This document shows, one piece after another, positions 54,401 through 63,600 of a DNA stretch of 64,000 nt. The notes beneath the pieces were generated by a model. That model was not told where the DNA came from, searched no databases, and was given only the letters and a program-made list of their open reading frames with translations. Origin of the DNA: Agaribacillus sp965228415 (GTDB lineage: Bacteria; Bacteroidota; Bacteroidia; Cytophagales; Cyclobacteriaceae); the NCBI GenBank assembly GCA_965228415.1, contig OZ245814.1, positions 7,874,001 through 7,938,000 of the forward strand. The letters are read 5' to 3'. The position numbers were made by a program, and so were the translations under genes. The stretch's first letter is position 1. The number at the start of each line of letters is the position of its first letter.

Positions 54401-55281
54401 TTGAATTGTTTCCGGGGCTCCCACAAAAAGTGATCACCAATGTCGGTCACGGGGTACAGGTACTGGCACGTGAAGGTGAGCGATCGGGGAATATATATGC
54501 CATCGGACCCAGGACGGTTGAATCCGGGCAATTTGCAGGCAGGCCAATTGTAGCATCAGATGGAATAAGTTACGATTTGGATGAGCAGGAGGAAATACTC
54601 ACCGGAAATATCTATCCCGATTTCCTTGGAGGTTTTTCTACCAATCTTAGCTATAAGGGACTCAACCTGGGATTGTTTTTGGATTATTCCTTTGGCGCCA
54701 GTGTCTACAACTTTGCCGATTACGTGCTGAAAGGTACCGGAACCAGCGCCCAATCCCTACCTGGACGGAACGAGGAACATGGCGGTGTGGCCTACTATGT
54801 CGACGACGCAACCGGGGAGAATATACCCTGGGAACACGATCAGCCTGCGCCGCCCAATGCCCAGGATGGACTGGTATATCACGACGGTATCATCATCGAG
54901 GGTGTTCAGGAGGACCTGACCGATGTTAATAACCCAGTTTATACCGAAAATGATGTGATAGTAGGTGCCGGCGAGTATTATTACAGCAACTTCGTATATT
55001 GGACAGGGGGCCAGATATTGGATGGTGTTAACAACCGGTATGACAATGATTACATCAAAATCAGGGAGATTACCTTGTCTTATAACGTGCCACAAACCCT
55101 GGCGCAAAGGTTGAGATTGCAGCATTTGTCAGTTACCCTGTTTGCAAGGAACCTGGGCTACTTATACAAGACCATGCCAAATTTTGATGCAGAAGCCTCT
55201 ACCGGCACAAAAACCTTTAGAGGAGAAACAGTTTTACCGTCCACACAGAGTTTTGGTTTTCAGCTTTCTTTCGGAATATAA
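51490..55281 (+). CDS. SusC/RagA-family TonB-dependent receptor with STN domain, module 1
   Basis: 1263 aa. Signal peptide (YSTYGVFLQLMFVTMVLASESTAQ), STN domain (about 45-125) for contact with FecR, CarboxypepD_reg-like domain (about 143-225; GKVTDENDVPLPGVSIILKG), plug (about 235-370; VVVTAMGVTRDRKSLGYAIS, LKGAKASVLYGSAGANGVVL) and a long TonB-dependent barrel to the C-terminus (QSFGFQLSFGI). It imports a glycan or similar oligomer together with the SusD-like lipoprotein encoded 12 bp downstream. No glycoside hydrolase lies in the module, so the substrate cannot be guessed. ATG 51514 is an alternative start. Confidence 0.93.
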   Translation: MFNIIHKSMKNILLKLIMFTKYSTYGVFLQLMFVTMVLASESTAQRYQSVKNVNVSLAFENAQLPEVIRAIEQNTYFEFAYDQNVLNTEVRLNFNNSDRPVFDYLMEMSKKANLKFKQVNNLITINRKKILSFGSDVEIEIKQDFAVTGKVTDENDVPLPGVSIILKGTTKGTVTDIDGNYRINVPEGITTLVYSYIGYLSQEIDISERNVIDVVLLPDLTQLEEVVVTAMGVTRDRKSLGYAISKIDGKDLVKAGNPVNPFSILQGRAAGVNVRQSVSGPTGGIEINIRGTNALEFEANTRPLFVVDGVPIYDTESQIFGGGGTAERKGDYGSGINDLNALDIESLEILKGAKASVLYGSAGANGVVLITTKSGKKQEGFGVDVNYQYSIERPRNYIDFQNEFGTGWNEYDEYYIDVDGVNTRVQGAVAGNFGPAFAGNEDVQLLYWDGVTRPYQAYPNNYMFAYDNGHTMSTNVAISNGGDFGNTRFSFTNYDYQGIVPDFFQKKNTFSFAGKQNISPKVSFDYAANYYSVKTQNRISEWAVGMVNGLNRDAPYEELMAKEQYKVTNPLDPNFGYFYTDDYRDFNDPNYVDGILTQFYPEMPMARQYYGRENDRYIDDKSHLIASLRPSIYFTDWLYFVGQASIDLTNTDIENREKPLAVDPEILGGEYRVQKEKALNHEFRAFMNFDRSLVNDRLKVFVMGGGTYSRQFRDKLYAGIWASPGNSGFTYPDWYNLGNQVVDIDANVWPDRASEIGQVRGYTTDERKLYSVLGLATLTWDDIYTLELNARQDWTSTLDPENNTYFYPGVAFTWNFTNMARNVVPALQFGKLRASFADVGRDAPSTYFAYQGLQAGTLVAGTNALPVQGPSSLFGGVIKPERKREFEVGTELKFFQGNRLGIDFSYYNNNVYDQIMSVQLTPTTAANSIKINAGDVQNWGYELSLNGVPIQTKDLRLDMTLMMASQHNKIIELFPGLPQKVITNVGHGVQVLAREGERSGNIYAIGPRTVESGQFAGRPIVASDGISYDLDEQEEILTGNIYPDFLGGFSTNLSYKGLNLGLFLDYSFGASVYNFADYVLKGTGTSAQSLPGRNEEHGGVAYYVDDATGENIPWEHDQPAPPNAQDGLVYHDGIIIEGVQEDLTDVNNPVYTENDVIVGAGEYYYSNFVYWTGGQILDGVNNRYDNDYIKIREITLSYNVPQTLAQRLRLQHLSVTLFARNLGYLYKTMPNFDAEASTGTKTFRGETVLPSTQSFGFQLSFGI

Positions 55282-55293
55282 AAATATTGAGTC

Positions 55294-57159
55294 ATGAAAA
55301 AACACATTTTATTGATCATAGTGCTTTCATTATTCAGCACAATAGGTTGTCAGGAAGATCTGGAGGAGCTTTTTAACAATCCCAATGTATATAGCCCCAG
55401 TGGTGAGGAAATAGTGCCCGGTATGTTTGCCTACATGATACAAAGAACGGCAAGTTTTAAAGATCAGAATTTCTCCTGGTACCGAAACATTAATGCCCCG
55501 GGACTGGGCTTTCCAATGCGCACGCACCTGGCATCTAACCCGCATAATTCTACCGTAAGATTTAACAATTATGACGACCACCTGACCAGCTTTCCTACGC
55601 TGGGATTGGGGCGGTTATACGATTATGGCTTTCAAAACTTCAAAGAACTCCCTTTGATGGAAAAGAGGATTGCTGAAATGAGTGAAGAGGAGCAACAAGA
55701 CATGAAGGTCTACGCGTATATGACCCGGATATTCTGGCTCAATTGTGTGCTGAAAAGTGTGGATGTGCACAATGCCATACCCTATTCAGAGGCCCTGAAA
55801 GGTTCGGAGGGACTATTTTTCCCCAAATTTGATGATCCATGGGAAATTTATCAGGATGCCATGGCCAAGTTTAAAGAATATGGCGATGGTATTCAATCCG
55901 CAGTGGCCAATCTTTCTGAAAAAGGGAAAATATTGTTTAATCAATATGATATCATGTTTAAGGGTGACCCCGACAAGTGGGCCCAACTGGCTAATGCATG
56001 GCGGCTCAGGGCAGCGATAAGAGTAAGCGATGTGTACCCGAATGAAGCGGGCGCCATCATTACCGAAATTTTGGCAGATGGGAATTTGCCGACAGAAGAC
56101 CTTGAAACACCCCAGGGAGAAGACTGGATATCCCGCTCCAATGGTGGACCGGGATATAAGGGCAACATTTCCAGGTGGATTTATCATATGTGGGCCAGCC
56201 CTGAGGTTTTATACTGGCTTGACGATGATCGCGACCATGTATATACGGAAGGTATAGACGATCCGAGGTTACCCGCATTGATTATCCCGAACCGGGAAGG
56301 GCTTTACATTCCGATTTCCTATAAATTTGACGTAGCCCTCGCGATGACCGACAGTGTACAGGCATGGAATAATGCGGATTTTGGGTACAATAACTTTTGG
56401 TATTCCTCCAATGACCGGTATAACAGCGCAAATCGGCATTTTGATCATGACGCCTGGGCCCATTGGAACCCGTTTTCCTTTCATAGCCTGGTAGAACCTG
56501 TCAGAATATTCACCGTAGCCGAAGTCCAGCTTCTATTGGCTGAAGCTGCGTTGAAAAACCTGGCCAATACCGGTTCAACAGCCAGGCAGCACATAGAAAA
56601 CGCGGTTGAAAGCTCCATCAATTACTGGTATAGGATCAACGATTGGGGAGAACAAACTTCCCCGGCCTTGGCCAGCATTCCAAATGTGGATGATTACAAC
56701 GGTAAGGGGGTAAACTTCTATAAAATGTCATTCCCCGATAAACCTTCTGACGCGGTCATTCAAGCCTGGGCAGCCAAGGTTGGGCAGGACTTCGAAGATG
56801 CGGCAGATACCGAGGCTAAGATGGAGGTATTAATGCAACAAAAATATATTGATATTAATATCAATGAAGTGTTGGAGTTGTTTGCGGAGTTGCGCCGTAC
56901 CAGACATCCGACGCTGGGCAAGTTCCGCGAGCAGGGTGACCTCCTGATAGAGGATAATGGCATGGTAGAACGCCTGATCTACCCTAATGCGCCCGCTGAT
57001 TTTAACACGGAACAACTATCCCAGGTGCAGGATCAAAATAATTATTCAACCCCCATTTTTTGGGTGCCGGATAGCAAACATGGCGTGAGCCCCTATGTGG
57101 AAAACGATCTGTATTACTATCCGGAGTATCCAGGCATTCCGGAAACTTTCAAAGATTAA
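55294..57159 (+). CDS. SusD/RagB-family nutrient-binding lipoprotein, module 1
   Basis: 621 aa. Lipobox STIGC (Cys19) after a short signal, then a TPR-rich SusD fold: MKVYAYMTRIFWLNCVLKSV, WAQLANAWRLRAAIRVSDVYP, FTVAEVQLLLAEAALKNLA and the C-terminal INEVLELFAELRRTRHPTLG. The short N-terminus and these blocks fit the SusD-like_2 group rather than classical SusD. It forms the lid of the SusC channel at the cell surface. It is followed by a strong terminator (57181-57230), so it ends this operon. Confidence 0.9.
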   Translation: MKKHILLIIVLSLFSTIGCQEDLEELFNNPNVYSPSGEEIVPGMFAYMIQRTASFKDQNFSWYRNINAPGLGFPMRTHLASNPHNSTVRFNNYDDHLTSFPTLGLGRLYDYGFQNFKELPLMEKRIAEMSEEEQQDMKVYAYMTRIFWLNCVLKSVDVHNAIPYSEALKGSEGLFFPKFDDPWEIYQDAMAKFKEYGDGIQSAVANLSEKGKILFNQYDIMFKGDPDKWAQLANAWRLRAAIRVSDVYPNEAGAIITEILADGNLPTEDLETPQGEDWISRSNGGPGYKGNISRWIYHMWASPEVLYWLDDDRDHVYTEGIDDPRLPALIIPNREGLYIPISYKFDVALAMTDSVQAWNNADFGYNNFWYSSNDRYNSANRHFDHDAWAHWNPFSFHSLVEPVRIFTVAEVQLLLAEAALKNLANTGSTARQHIENAVESSINYWYRINDWGEQTSPALASIPNVDDYNGKGVNFYKMSFPDKPSDAVIQAWAAKVGQDFEDAADTEAKMEVLMQQKYIDININEVLELFAELRRTRHPTLGKFREQGDLLIEDNGMVERLIYPNAPADFNTEQLSQVQDQNNYSTPIFWVPDSKHGVSPYVENDLYYYPEYPGIPETFKD

Positions 57160-57180
57160 TCAATCCGACAATACTTCCCG

Positions 57181-57230
57181 AACGGAGCTGTCTCATTTTA
57201 ATATGGTACTTGCCAGACAGCTCCGTTTTT
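57181..57230 (+). terminator. Rho-independent terminator after susD
   Basis: AACGGAGCTGTCT (57181-57193) pairs perfectly with AGACAGCTCCGTT (57215-57227) around a 21-base loop, and the run TTTTT follows at once. It lies 22 bp after the SusD stop. This is the clearest terminator in the window. Confidence 0.88.
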
Positions 57231-57312
57231 CTCAATGACTTGGGCACCGGGCCTCCGGGTTTTGTCCGGCCGCTGCCAGGTGTTGACTTAAAAGCTATTC
57301 ACCTTCAATAAA

Positions 57313-58011
57313 ATGAACATGACGATTAAATACCTTTTTATCCAACTGTGCCTTTGTATTGCCGTCAATGGTAGTGATGCCTTATCCACGGACCCGGTAG
57401 TGGTCAAAGGAAAGGTGACGATCTGGAATGACATTCCTTTGGAAAATATTAAGATTACCACCTCCAAAAGTAAGCGGGAAACACTCAGCAATAGCCATGG
57501 AGAATTTTCCATTGAAGTGAATGGAAAGGATAAACTTCGTTTTTCGGCAGACGGTTTTGTAGCACAAAAAGTAAATGTTAAAGATGCCGGTAAGGAGATT
57601 CATGTGGAAATGGAATTATTGTCAGATGACTTTTCCGAGACCGGAGAGCAGGTGAATAATGGCTTTCGATATATTCCCCAGGCTCATCGTACCACCGCCA
57701 TTGAACGGTTAAAGGAAAGGCGTGAGCGGGAGTTTGCCTCTTACAACTCGGTATGGGATATTATACGGGGACGGATAGCCGGGGTAGTGGTGCAAAATAA
57801 TAATGCCTATTTCAGGGAGGGATTATCCGGAAGTATAAGCAACCAAAGTACACCCGCCATTATTATTCTTAATGGCTCGAGGACCGATTCGTCAACGGTC
57901 ACCAATCTGGATCCTAGAAACGTGAAAGATGTGACATTGCTCAAAGGGTCGGCGGCCGCGGTTTACGGAGGTAGTGGAGGCAATGGTGTGATTGTTATTA
58001 CCACCAAGTAA
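57313..58011 (+). CDS. Barrel-less TonB plug protein (CarboxypepD_reg-like + plug domain)
   Basis: 232 aa. Signal peptide (TIKYLFIQLCLCIAVNGSDA), a carboxypeptidase-regulatory-like beta sandwich (about 30-100; VKGKVTIWNDIPLENIKITT) and then a SusC-type plug (about 130-232; DIIRGRIAGVVVQNNNAYF, DVTLLKGSAAAVYGGSGGNG, ending VIVITTK). It stops exactly where the barrel would begin, with a normal stop codon and no barrel remnant downstream, so it seems a complete protein rather than a fragment. It starts 82 bp after the terminator of module 1. Function unknown; a plug that interacts with another receptor is one idea. Confidence 0.75.
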   Translation: MNMTIKYLFIQLCLCIAVNGSDALSTDPVVVKGKVTIWNDIPLENIKITTSKSKRETLSNSHGEFSIEVNGKDKLRFSADGFVAQKVNVKDAGKEIHVEMELLSDDFSETGEQVNNGFRYIPQAHRTTAIERLKERREREFASYNSVWDIIRGRIAGVVVQNNNAYFREGLSGSISNQSTPAIIILNGSRTDSSTVTNLDPRNVKDVTLLKGSAAAVYGGSGGNGVIVITTK

Positions 58012-58160
58012 TTTATAGTAAAATCCGACTTCAGGGCTCGTGCGGCGCTGCCAATTCGATAATTTCGAACAAAATAGCGTGTAGTTGTTATAAAATTTTT
58101 TAAATTGTATATCTCAAAATTAAATTTTAACAACACCTGCTAACCGCTAAATCCACAACC

Positions 58161-58658
58161 ATGAAAAAGTCAGCATTTTTAAACATTACCTTTGTGGCGA
58201 TTTTTATTTTTGCCCAGATACAGGAATCGAAAGCACAAATTAAACTGGGAGGAGGGCTAGCTTTTGGGACGGACATTGAAACTTTAGGAATCAGCCTCAG
58301 AGGGATTATACCAGTCACGGATGTGATTGACGTAGTGCCTAATTTGATCTATTTTTTTCCAAATGACCTGGGATTTGACATTGATCAAAGATTATTTGAG
58401 ATCAATGGCGATGGTCATTACAATTTTGAAGGAAACGGCACCATTCAGCCCTATGCCAAAGCTGGTTTGAATATTTGTTTTTTTTCAATAGATAACCCGG
58501 TAGGGGAAGAATTTAATGAAACCGATATCGGGCTTAACCTGGGCGGTGGCGTGAATTTTTCTATCGGGAGTGTGGAGACTTATGGCGAGTTCAAATATAC
58601 CATCGGGATTGATCAGCTGGTGCTAGGTGGCGGAGTGTTATTCCCCGTGGGCAATTGA
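58161..58658 (+). CDS. Small outer-membrane beta-barrel protein, hypothetical
   Basis: 165 aa. Signal peptide (FLNITFVAIFIFAQIQESKAQ), then alternating amphipathic strands with glycine turns: IKLGGGLAFGTDIETLGISL, QPYAKAGLNICFF, DIGLNLGGGVNFSIGSVETY and GEFKYTIGIDQLVLGGGVLF. This is the pattern of 8-strand OmpA/OmpW-like barrels. No specific family is clear. An AT-rich upstream region of about 150 bp could hold its own promoter. Confidence 0.75.
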   Translation: MKKSAFLNITFVAIFIFAQIQESKAQIKLGGGLAFGTDIETLGISLRGIIPVTDVIDVVPNLIYFFPNDLGFDIDQRLFEINGDGHYNFEGNGTIQPYAKAGLNICFFSIDNPVGEEFNETDIGLNLGGGVNFSIGSVETYGEFKYTIGIDQLVLGGGVLFPVGN

Positions 58659-58877
58659 AAATTAGTGACCCGTGGCAATTTGATGTTTTGGTTATTTCCT
58701 GGCCTTGCGATGGATGGTCGTACCGTGAATTTTCCTGCATATGAGGTATTTTAAGGATATTTTTACGGATGCAATTGTTAATTAACAAAAAACCAATTTC
58801 CCGTGTCTGAAAACGATTTAATTGTGAAAGTTGCAGGAATTGTTTAATTTGAAAAATTATTTTCAGATGACGACTCT

Positions 58878-59456
58878 ATGCAAAACGGAGATTTCAAGCA
58901 TATGAATGACCAGGAATTACTGGATTTTTTTAAGCAAAATAACCGGTTTGCCTATAACGAAATTTACAACCGTTACTGGGAAGAACTTTTCAGATTTGCC
59001 TATAGCATTTTAAATGATAAAGATACTGCCAAGGATATTTTGCAGGAGGTTTTTATCAATATCTGGCAAAGAAGACAACATGTCAATATCAGCCATTTGG
59101 GAGGCTATCTTTTTCAGGCGGTCAAATTAAAAGTTTTGGAACATCTCCGCAATGGAAAGATCAGGCAACAGCACCTAAGTAGAATCAATATGATTACTTT
59201 TGCCAATCATACCGAAGATCGTATCAGGTTACGGGAGGTTGAGGAAGCGTTTGATAAAAGTGTGTCAAAACTTCCAGATCGCTGCAAGGAAGTCTTTCAA
59301 TTAAGTCGTTTTGAACATTTAACTAATAAACAGATCGCCGCCCGGCTCAAAATCTCTATTAAAACTGTAGAAGGCCACCTCACGTCAGCACTGAAACGGT
59401 TGCACAAAGACCTAAGTGAATTTGTGTCCATATTCCTCATTTACCTTTTTTATTAA
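58878..59456 (+). CDS. ECF sigma factor (Bacteroidota sigma-70 family), module 2
   Basis: 192 aa. Region 2 contains NEIYNRYWEELFRFAYSIL and AKDILQEVFINIWQRR; region 4 has LPDRCKEVFQLSRFEHLTNK and IAARLKISIKTVEGHLTSAL. Size and motifs fit the Bacteroides-expansion sigma group that drives SusC/SusD loci. It lies 62 bp before the FecR gene, so sigma, anti-sigma and the receptor that follows make one signalling unit. ATG 58902 (MNDQELLDFF) is a plausible alternative start. Confidence 0.92.
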   Translation: MQNGDFKHMNDQELLDFFKQNNRFAYNEIYNRYWEELFRFAYSILNDKDTAKDILQEVFINIWQRRQHVNISHLGGYLFQAVKLKVLEHLRNGKIRQQHLSRINMITFANHTEDRIRLREVEEAFDKSVSKLPDRCKEVFQLSRFEHLTNKQIAARLKISIKTVEGHLTSALKRLHKDLSEFVSIFLIYLFY

Positions 59457-59518
59457 AAAAAAATTCTTTGAAGCAAGGGTTCCTGCTTACTTATGCAACC
59501 TATAAGTAAAATTGCCCT

Positions 59519-60505
59519 ATGACCAAGGAAGAATTCCAATTATTAATAGATAGGTATCTAAACGGTACGGGCTCCAAACAGGAGTCCCAAATCATTGAAG
59601 ATTTCATACATTCTTACCGTTCGAAACCCAATGAAGACTGGGATGAAACTTTGTTGGGAAACAAAGGGGAATTGAAGGAGCAGCTGTTTCAGGAAATCAA
59701 TCAAAAATTAAAGTCTGAAAACCCTAAGATCAAGTCCGGCAGAAGTGCTGGCTGGATTCCTGCGGTTAGAATTGCTGCCGTCATTACTTTATTGTTTGGA
59801 GTGGCTGTTATGACCTTTCTAGGTGATAAGGCTAACCAGCAAGCAGAGGCCTGGCAAGTTAAAAAAACAGAAGAGGCACAAAGAAAAGCGATTACGCTGA
59901 GTGATGGCACTTTTATCTACCTCAATGCAGGTTCCAGCATAGAATATCCGAAAGTATTTGCCACTGATAAAAGAACAGTCAGACTGCAGGGAGAAGCCTA
60001 TTTCGATGTAGCCGAAGATTCCCTTCGGCCATTTGAGATCGAAACTGATAATTTACTGACCACTGTTCTTGGAACGAAATTTAATATCAGGTCTTATGGG
60101 CATGAGGAGTCCGCCGAGGTAGCAGTAGCCAGCGGGAAGGTGTCTGTACAAAAAAGAAATTTAGTCAAAAATAACCTGTCGTCTGGCTCTGTGATTTTAT
60201 TGCCCAGGGAGATGGCCGTTTATTCCAAAAATTCGCGGGAGACCAAAAAGAGCAATTTCGATTATATGGAGGTTTTTGCCTGGAAAGATAAAACCATCTA
60301 CTTCAAAAATGCCAACATACAAGAGATCCAGGAAACACTGGAGCAATGGTATGGTGTCACTTTTATCAAAAAACGTAAGATCAACGAAGACAGGGATTAC
60401 ACAGGAAGTTTTAAAAATAAATCTTTAGAGGTAGTGTTGGAAGGGATCAGCTACGTTTTTGATTTTGAATTTGAAATAAACGACAAAGTTGTTGTCATCA
60501 AATAA
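59519..60505 (+). CDS. FecR-family anti-sigma factor, module 2
   Basis: 328 aa. N-terminal cytoplasmic segment (EEFQLLIDRYLNGTGSKQES), one TM helix (AVRIAAVITLLFGVAVMTFL, about 81-100), periplasmic FecR domain (TLSDGTFIYLNAGSSIEYPK, TTVLGTKFNIRSYG) and C-terminal DUF4974 (FKNANIQEIQETLEQWYGVT). It holds the upstream sigma factor until the STN domain of the downstream SusC reports substrate. Confidence 0.92.
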   Translation: MTKEEFQLLIDRYLNGTGSKQESQIIEDFIHSYRSKPNEDWDETLLGNKGELKEQLFQEINQKLKSENPKIKSGRSAGWIPAVRIAAVITLLFGVAVMTFLGDKANQQAEAWQVKKTEEAQRKAITLSDGTFIYLNAGSSIEYPKVFATDKRTVRLQGEAYFDVAEDSLRPFEIETDNLLTTVLGTKFNIRSYGHEESAEVAVASGKVSVQKRNLVKNNLSSGSVILLPREMAVYSKNSRETKKSNFDYMEVFAWKDKTIYFKNANIQEIQETLEQWYGVTFIKKRKINEDRDYTGSFKNKSLEVVLEGISYVFDFEFEINDKVVVIK

Positions 60506-60670
60506 AACTGTAAAATATAAACCTATGAATACAAGTTAATTCCGAAAATTTCAGATGATGTATAAAACATCAAACCTCATGACGCTGATGAATACATTTG
60601 GCGATGCTTACTCAGCGGTCATGAGGATGATAATGTTCTTGATAAAATATTTACCAAAAACAAAACAATT
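60506..60670 (+). promoter_or_regulatory. susC leader 2: micro-ORF plus two hairpins
   Basis: Contains a 4-codon ORF (60525-60539, MNTS), a small hairpin GATGT-ATAAA-ACATC (60557-60571) and a long stem-loop CCTCATGACGCTGA (60575-60588) with TCAGCGGTCATGAGG (60612-60626), one bulged base. The element order resembles leader 1 at 51356-51489, and both micro-ORFs end in -NTS. Possible attenuator or protein-binding leader. Confidence 0.55.
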
Positions 60671-63600
60671 ATGAGTGCAAAATTACTAAAAAAAATTTTA
60701 ACTATGTCGAAATACGCACTTGTAGGCATATTTCTTCAATGTCTGTTTTATTCTCTCATATTTGCGGGGCCTGGCAAAGCCCAGATGACAAGTTTAGAGG
60801 ATATTCAGGTTTCCATCGAATTGGACGGTGAGAGTATTGAAAATGCTTTTCAAAAGATTGAAGAGATGACCGTATTTGAATTCTCCTACAAGCGAAACCT
60901 GCTGGATCACCATCAAAAGCTAAATTTAAAAAAGTCAAGCATGTCCCTGGCCGATTTGTTGCGAACCATCGCCAGGCAATCAGCCTTGCAATTCAAAAGG
61001 ATTGATGAAACCATTCACGTGCGGAAAAATGATAAGGCAAGCCGGCACGAGATCAATCCGCTGCTGACAGAAGAAGTTTCTGCCAGCGTTACCATTTCCG
61101 GGAAAGTAACCGATGAAAACAGTGCGCCTTTCCCCGGTGTGAATGTGGTGGAGAAAGGAACCACCAACGGCACCGTTACAGATACTGACGGAAACTATAA
61201 GTTAGAGGTGGGCAACACTGATGCCGTTTTGGTTTTTAGTTCCATTGGCTATATCAGTGAAGAGGTAGCGGTTGGCAATAAAACGATCATTGATCTCTCC
61301 CTGACACCTGATATCACAGCGTTGGAAGAAATTGTGGTAGTAGGTTATGGTACGCAGGAGAAAGCCAAATTGACCGGCTCTGTGGCCTCCGTAAAAAGTG
61401 ATCTGCTTATAGACCGTCCCATTATTTCGGTACAGCAGGGCTTATCAGGCGTAGACCCCGGGACCAATGTTATCGTTAATCCCGCAGGTGGAAGGCCCGG
61501 GAGTCAGCCAACCATTTCGATAAGGGGTGAATATGCCAACCCATCCAGACCCGAGTTTACCGCACCACTGGTACTGGTCGATGGTTTTGAAGCTAACATG
61601 AGCGATGTTGATCCCAATCAGATCGAAGAGATCACCATTCTAAAGGACGCATCGGCTACTGCAATTTACGGGATCAGGGCAGCAGAAGGCGTTATCCTGA
61701 TCACCACCAAGGGCGGTAAAAGAAATACACCACTCCAGTTTAACTATCGTTTCCAGGGGTCGGTACAGGGCTTTACAGACATTCCTGAGACATTGAATAC
61801 GGTAGAATACATGGAGTTCAAAAACAAAGCCGCGGTAAACGAAGAAGTGTACAGGCTCAATTGGAATGATCCCGAATATGAACCTACTACCTTGTTTCCC
61901 ATCTTTAGCGAGGATGTGATCAACCGCGCTCGTAACGGGGAATTTTATGATACGAATTGGCAGGAAATATTATATGGAGAGTCGGCCCCTCAGCTTTCAC
62001 ATTCTCTGGATGCCTTTGGGGGAACGGAAAATACCAACTATATGATCAGCCTGGGTTATCTTGACCAGGAAGGTGTAAATCTTGCCAATGACAATTTTGA
62101 ACGCTACAATTTAAGGGTAAAAGTAGACACCGATGTGAATGACTGGTTGACTTTGGGCACTAATACGGCCTTCACCTATAGCGAGCAGAACAGGGTAAAT
62201 TCGACCACAACGCAGGGTGCGGTACGTCCTTCACCGGTTTTTCCCGTAACCGACGAGGTGTTGGGTGGAACAGGTTTGCATGTATTAAGTGAAGGGGGCG
62301 CCTATGGAAATCCAGTGATGAGTGCTGTCAACGGATCCAATGACAGGACCAGAAGGGATGTACTGGAGATGCAATTGTACGGTAAGGTAAATATTGTTAA
62401 AGGGTTGACTTTTGACCAAAAGGTGAATTTCAGGGTGGTGAATACCAACATCAGCCAATGGGACAACAACATCGATCGGGCTATATACACCTTTGATGGT
62501 CAAACCGGTGAGTTTAACCTGGAAACCACTGAAAGCGCGGACCCCGACCAGCGATCGTTGCTGAATGGACAAACACGAGCTACGCATTTTACCTCACAAT
62601 CCATCCTTAACTATGAATATTCTTTGCAGGATGTACATAATTTTAAGGCTTTGTTGGGGTGGCAGGCGGAGGAACTCCAAAGTGAATACTTCGAAGCTTT
62701 CAGGCAAGGATTTGCCACCGATGCGCTACCACGGCTGGTTGTAGGAGAGCAGGGAGACGCGCTAACCAATAGCTCGGCTGCCAGCAATTCAAGTTATCTG
62801 TCATTATTCGGACGTGTTAACTATGACTTTAAAGGAAAATACCTGGTTGAATTCAATTTCAGACATGACGGCTCCTCCGAGTTTGCCGATGGCAACCGGT
62901 TTGGTTTTTTCCCTGCCGTGTCTGTCGGCTGGAACCTTGCCGCCGAGCCTTTTATAGATGACCTCGGATTCATCGATCTTTTGAAAATAAGAGGGTCATG
63001 GGGGGAAACAGGTACTGATAACCTGCCCAACACGCCTTCTCTTCCTTATTTTACCAGGGTATCGACCACACCCGGGTACGCCTGGCCCGTTGGTGGCCTG
63101 GAAAGTGGCTTCTTTATTAACAATATTAGTAACCCCAATTTAATATGGGAAACTGTGCAGAAAATTGATATTGGCATTGACCTGGAATTTTGGCAGGGAA
63201 AGCTGGGATTGGTGGCTGACTATTATCAAAATAAGCGTACTGATCAATTGGTTGCCCTGAGGGCACCAAGGGAAACCGGGTTTGGCACAGCGCCTGCCAA
63301 CCTCTATTCTTCGCAAAATACGGGATGGGAACTGACACTTACCCACCGCAATAAAATTGGAGAAGTAGCATATAACATCAGATTAAACGCTGCGAATACA
63401 AGGAATGAATGGTTGGAGAGACCAGGCGATATTGCATGGGACCTCAATGAGGTTGGCTGGCCACTGAGAGCGCCTTTCGGTTATACCATGGATGGGTGGA
63501 TCTCCGATTTCGATGAATTGATGGCTTACAGAGATGCCACTTCTTTTGGAAATGGTACCCAAAACAGACGGTGGATCGGAGCGCCAAAACTGGTCGATAT

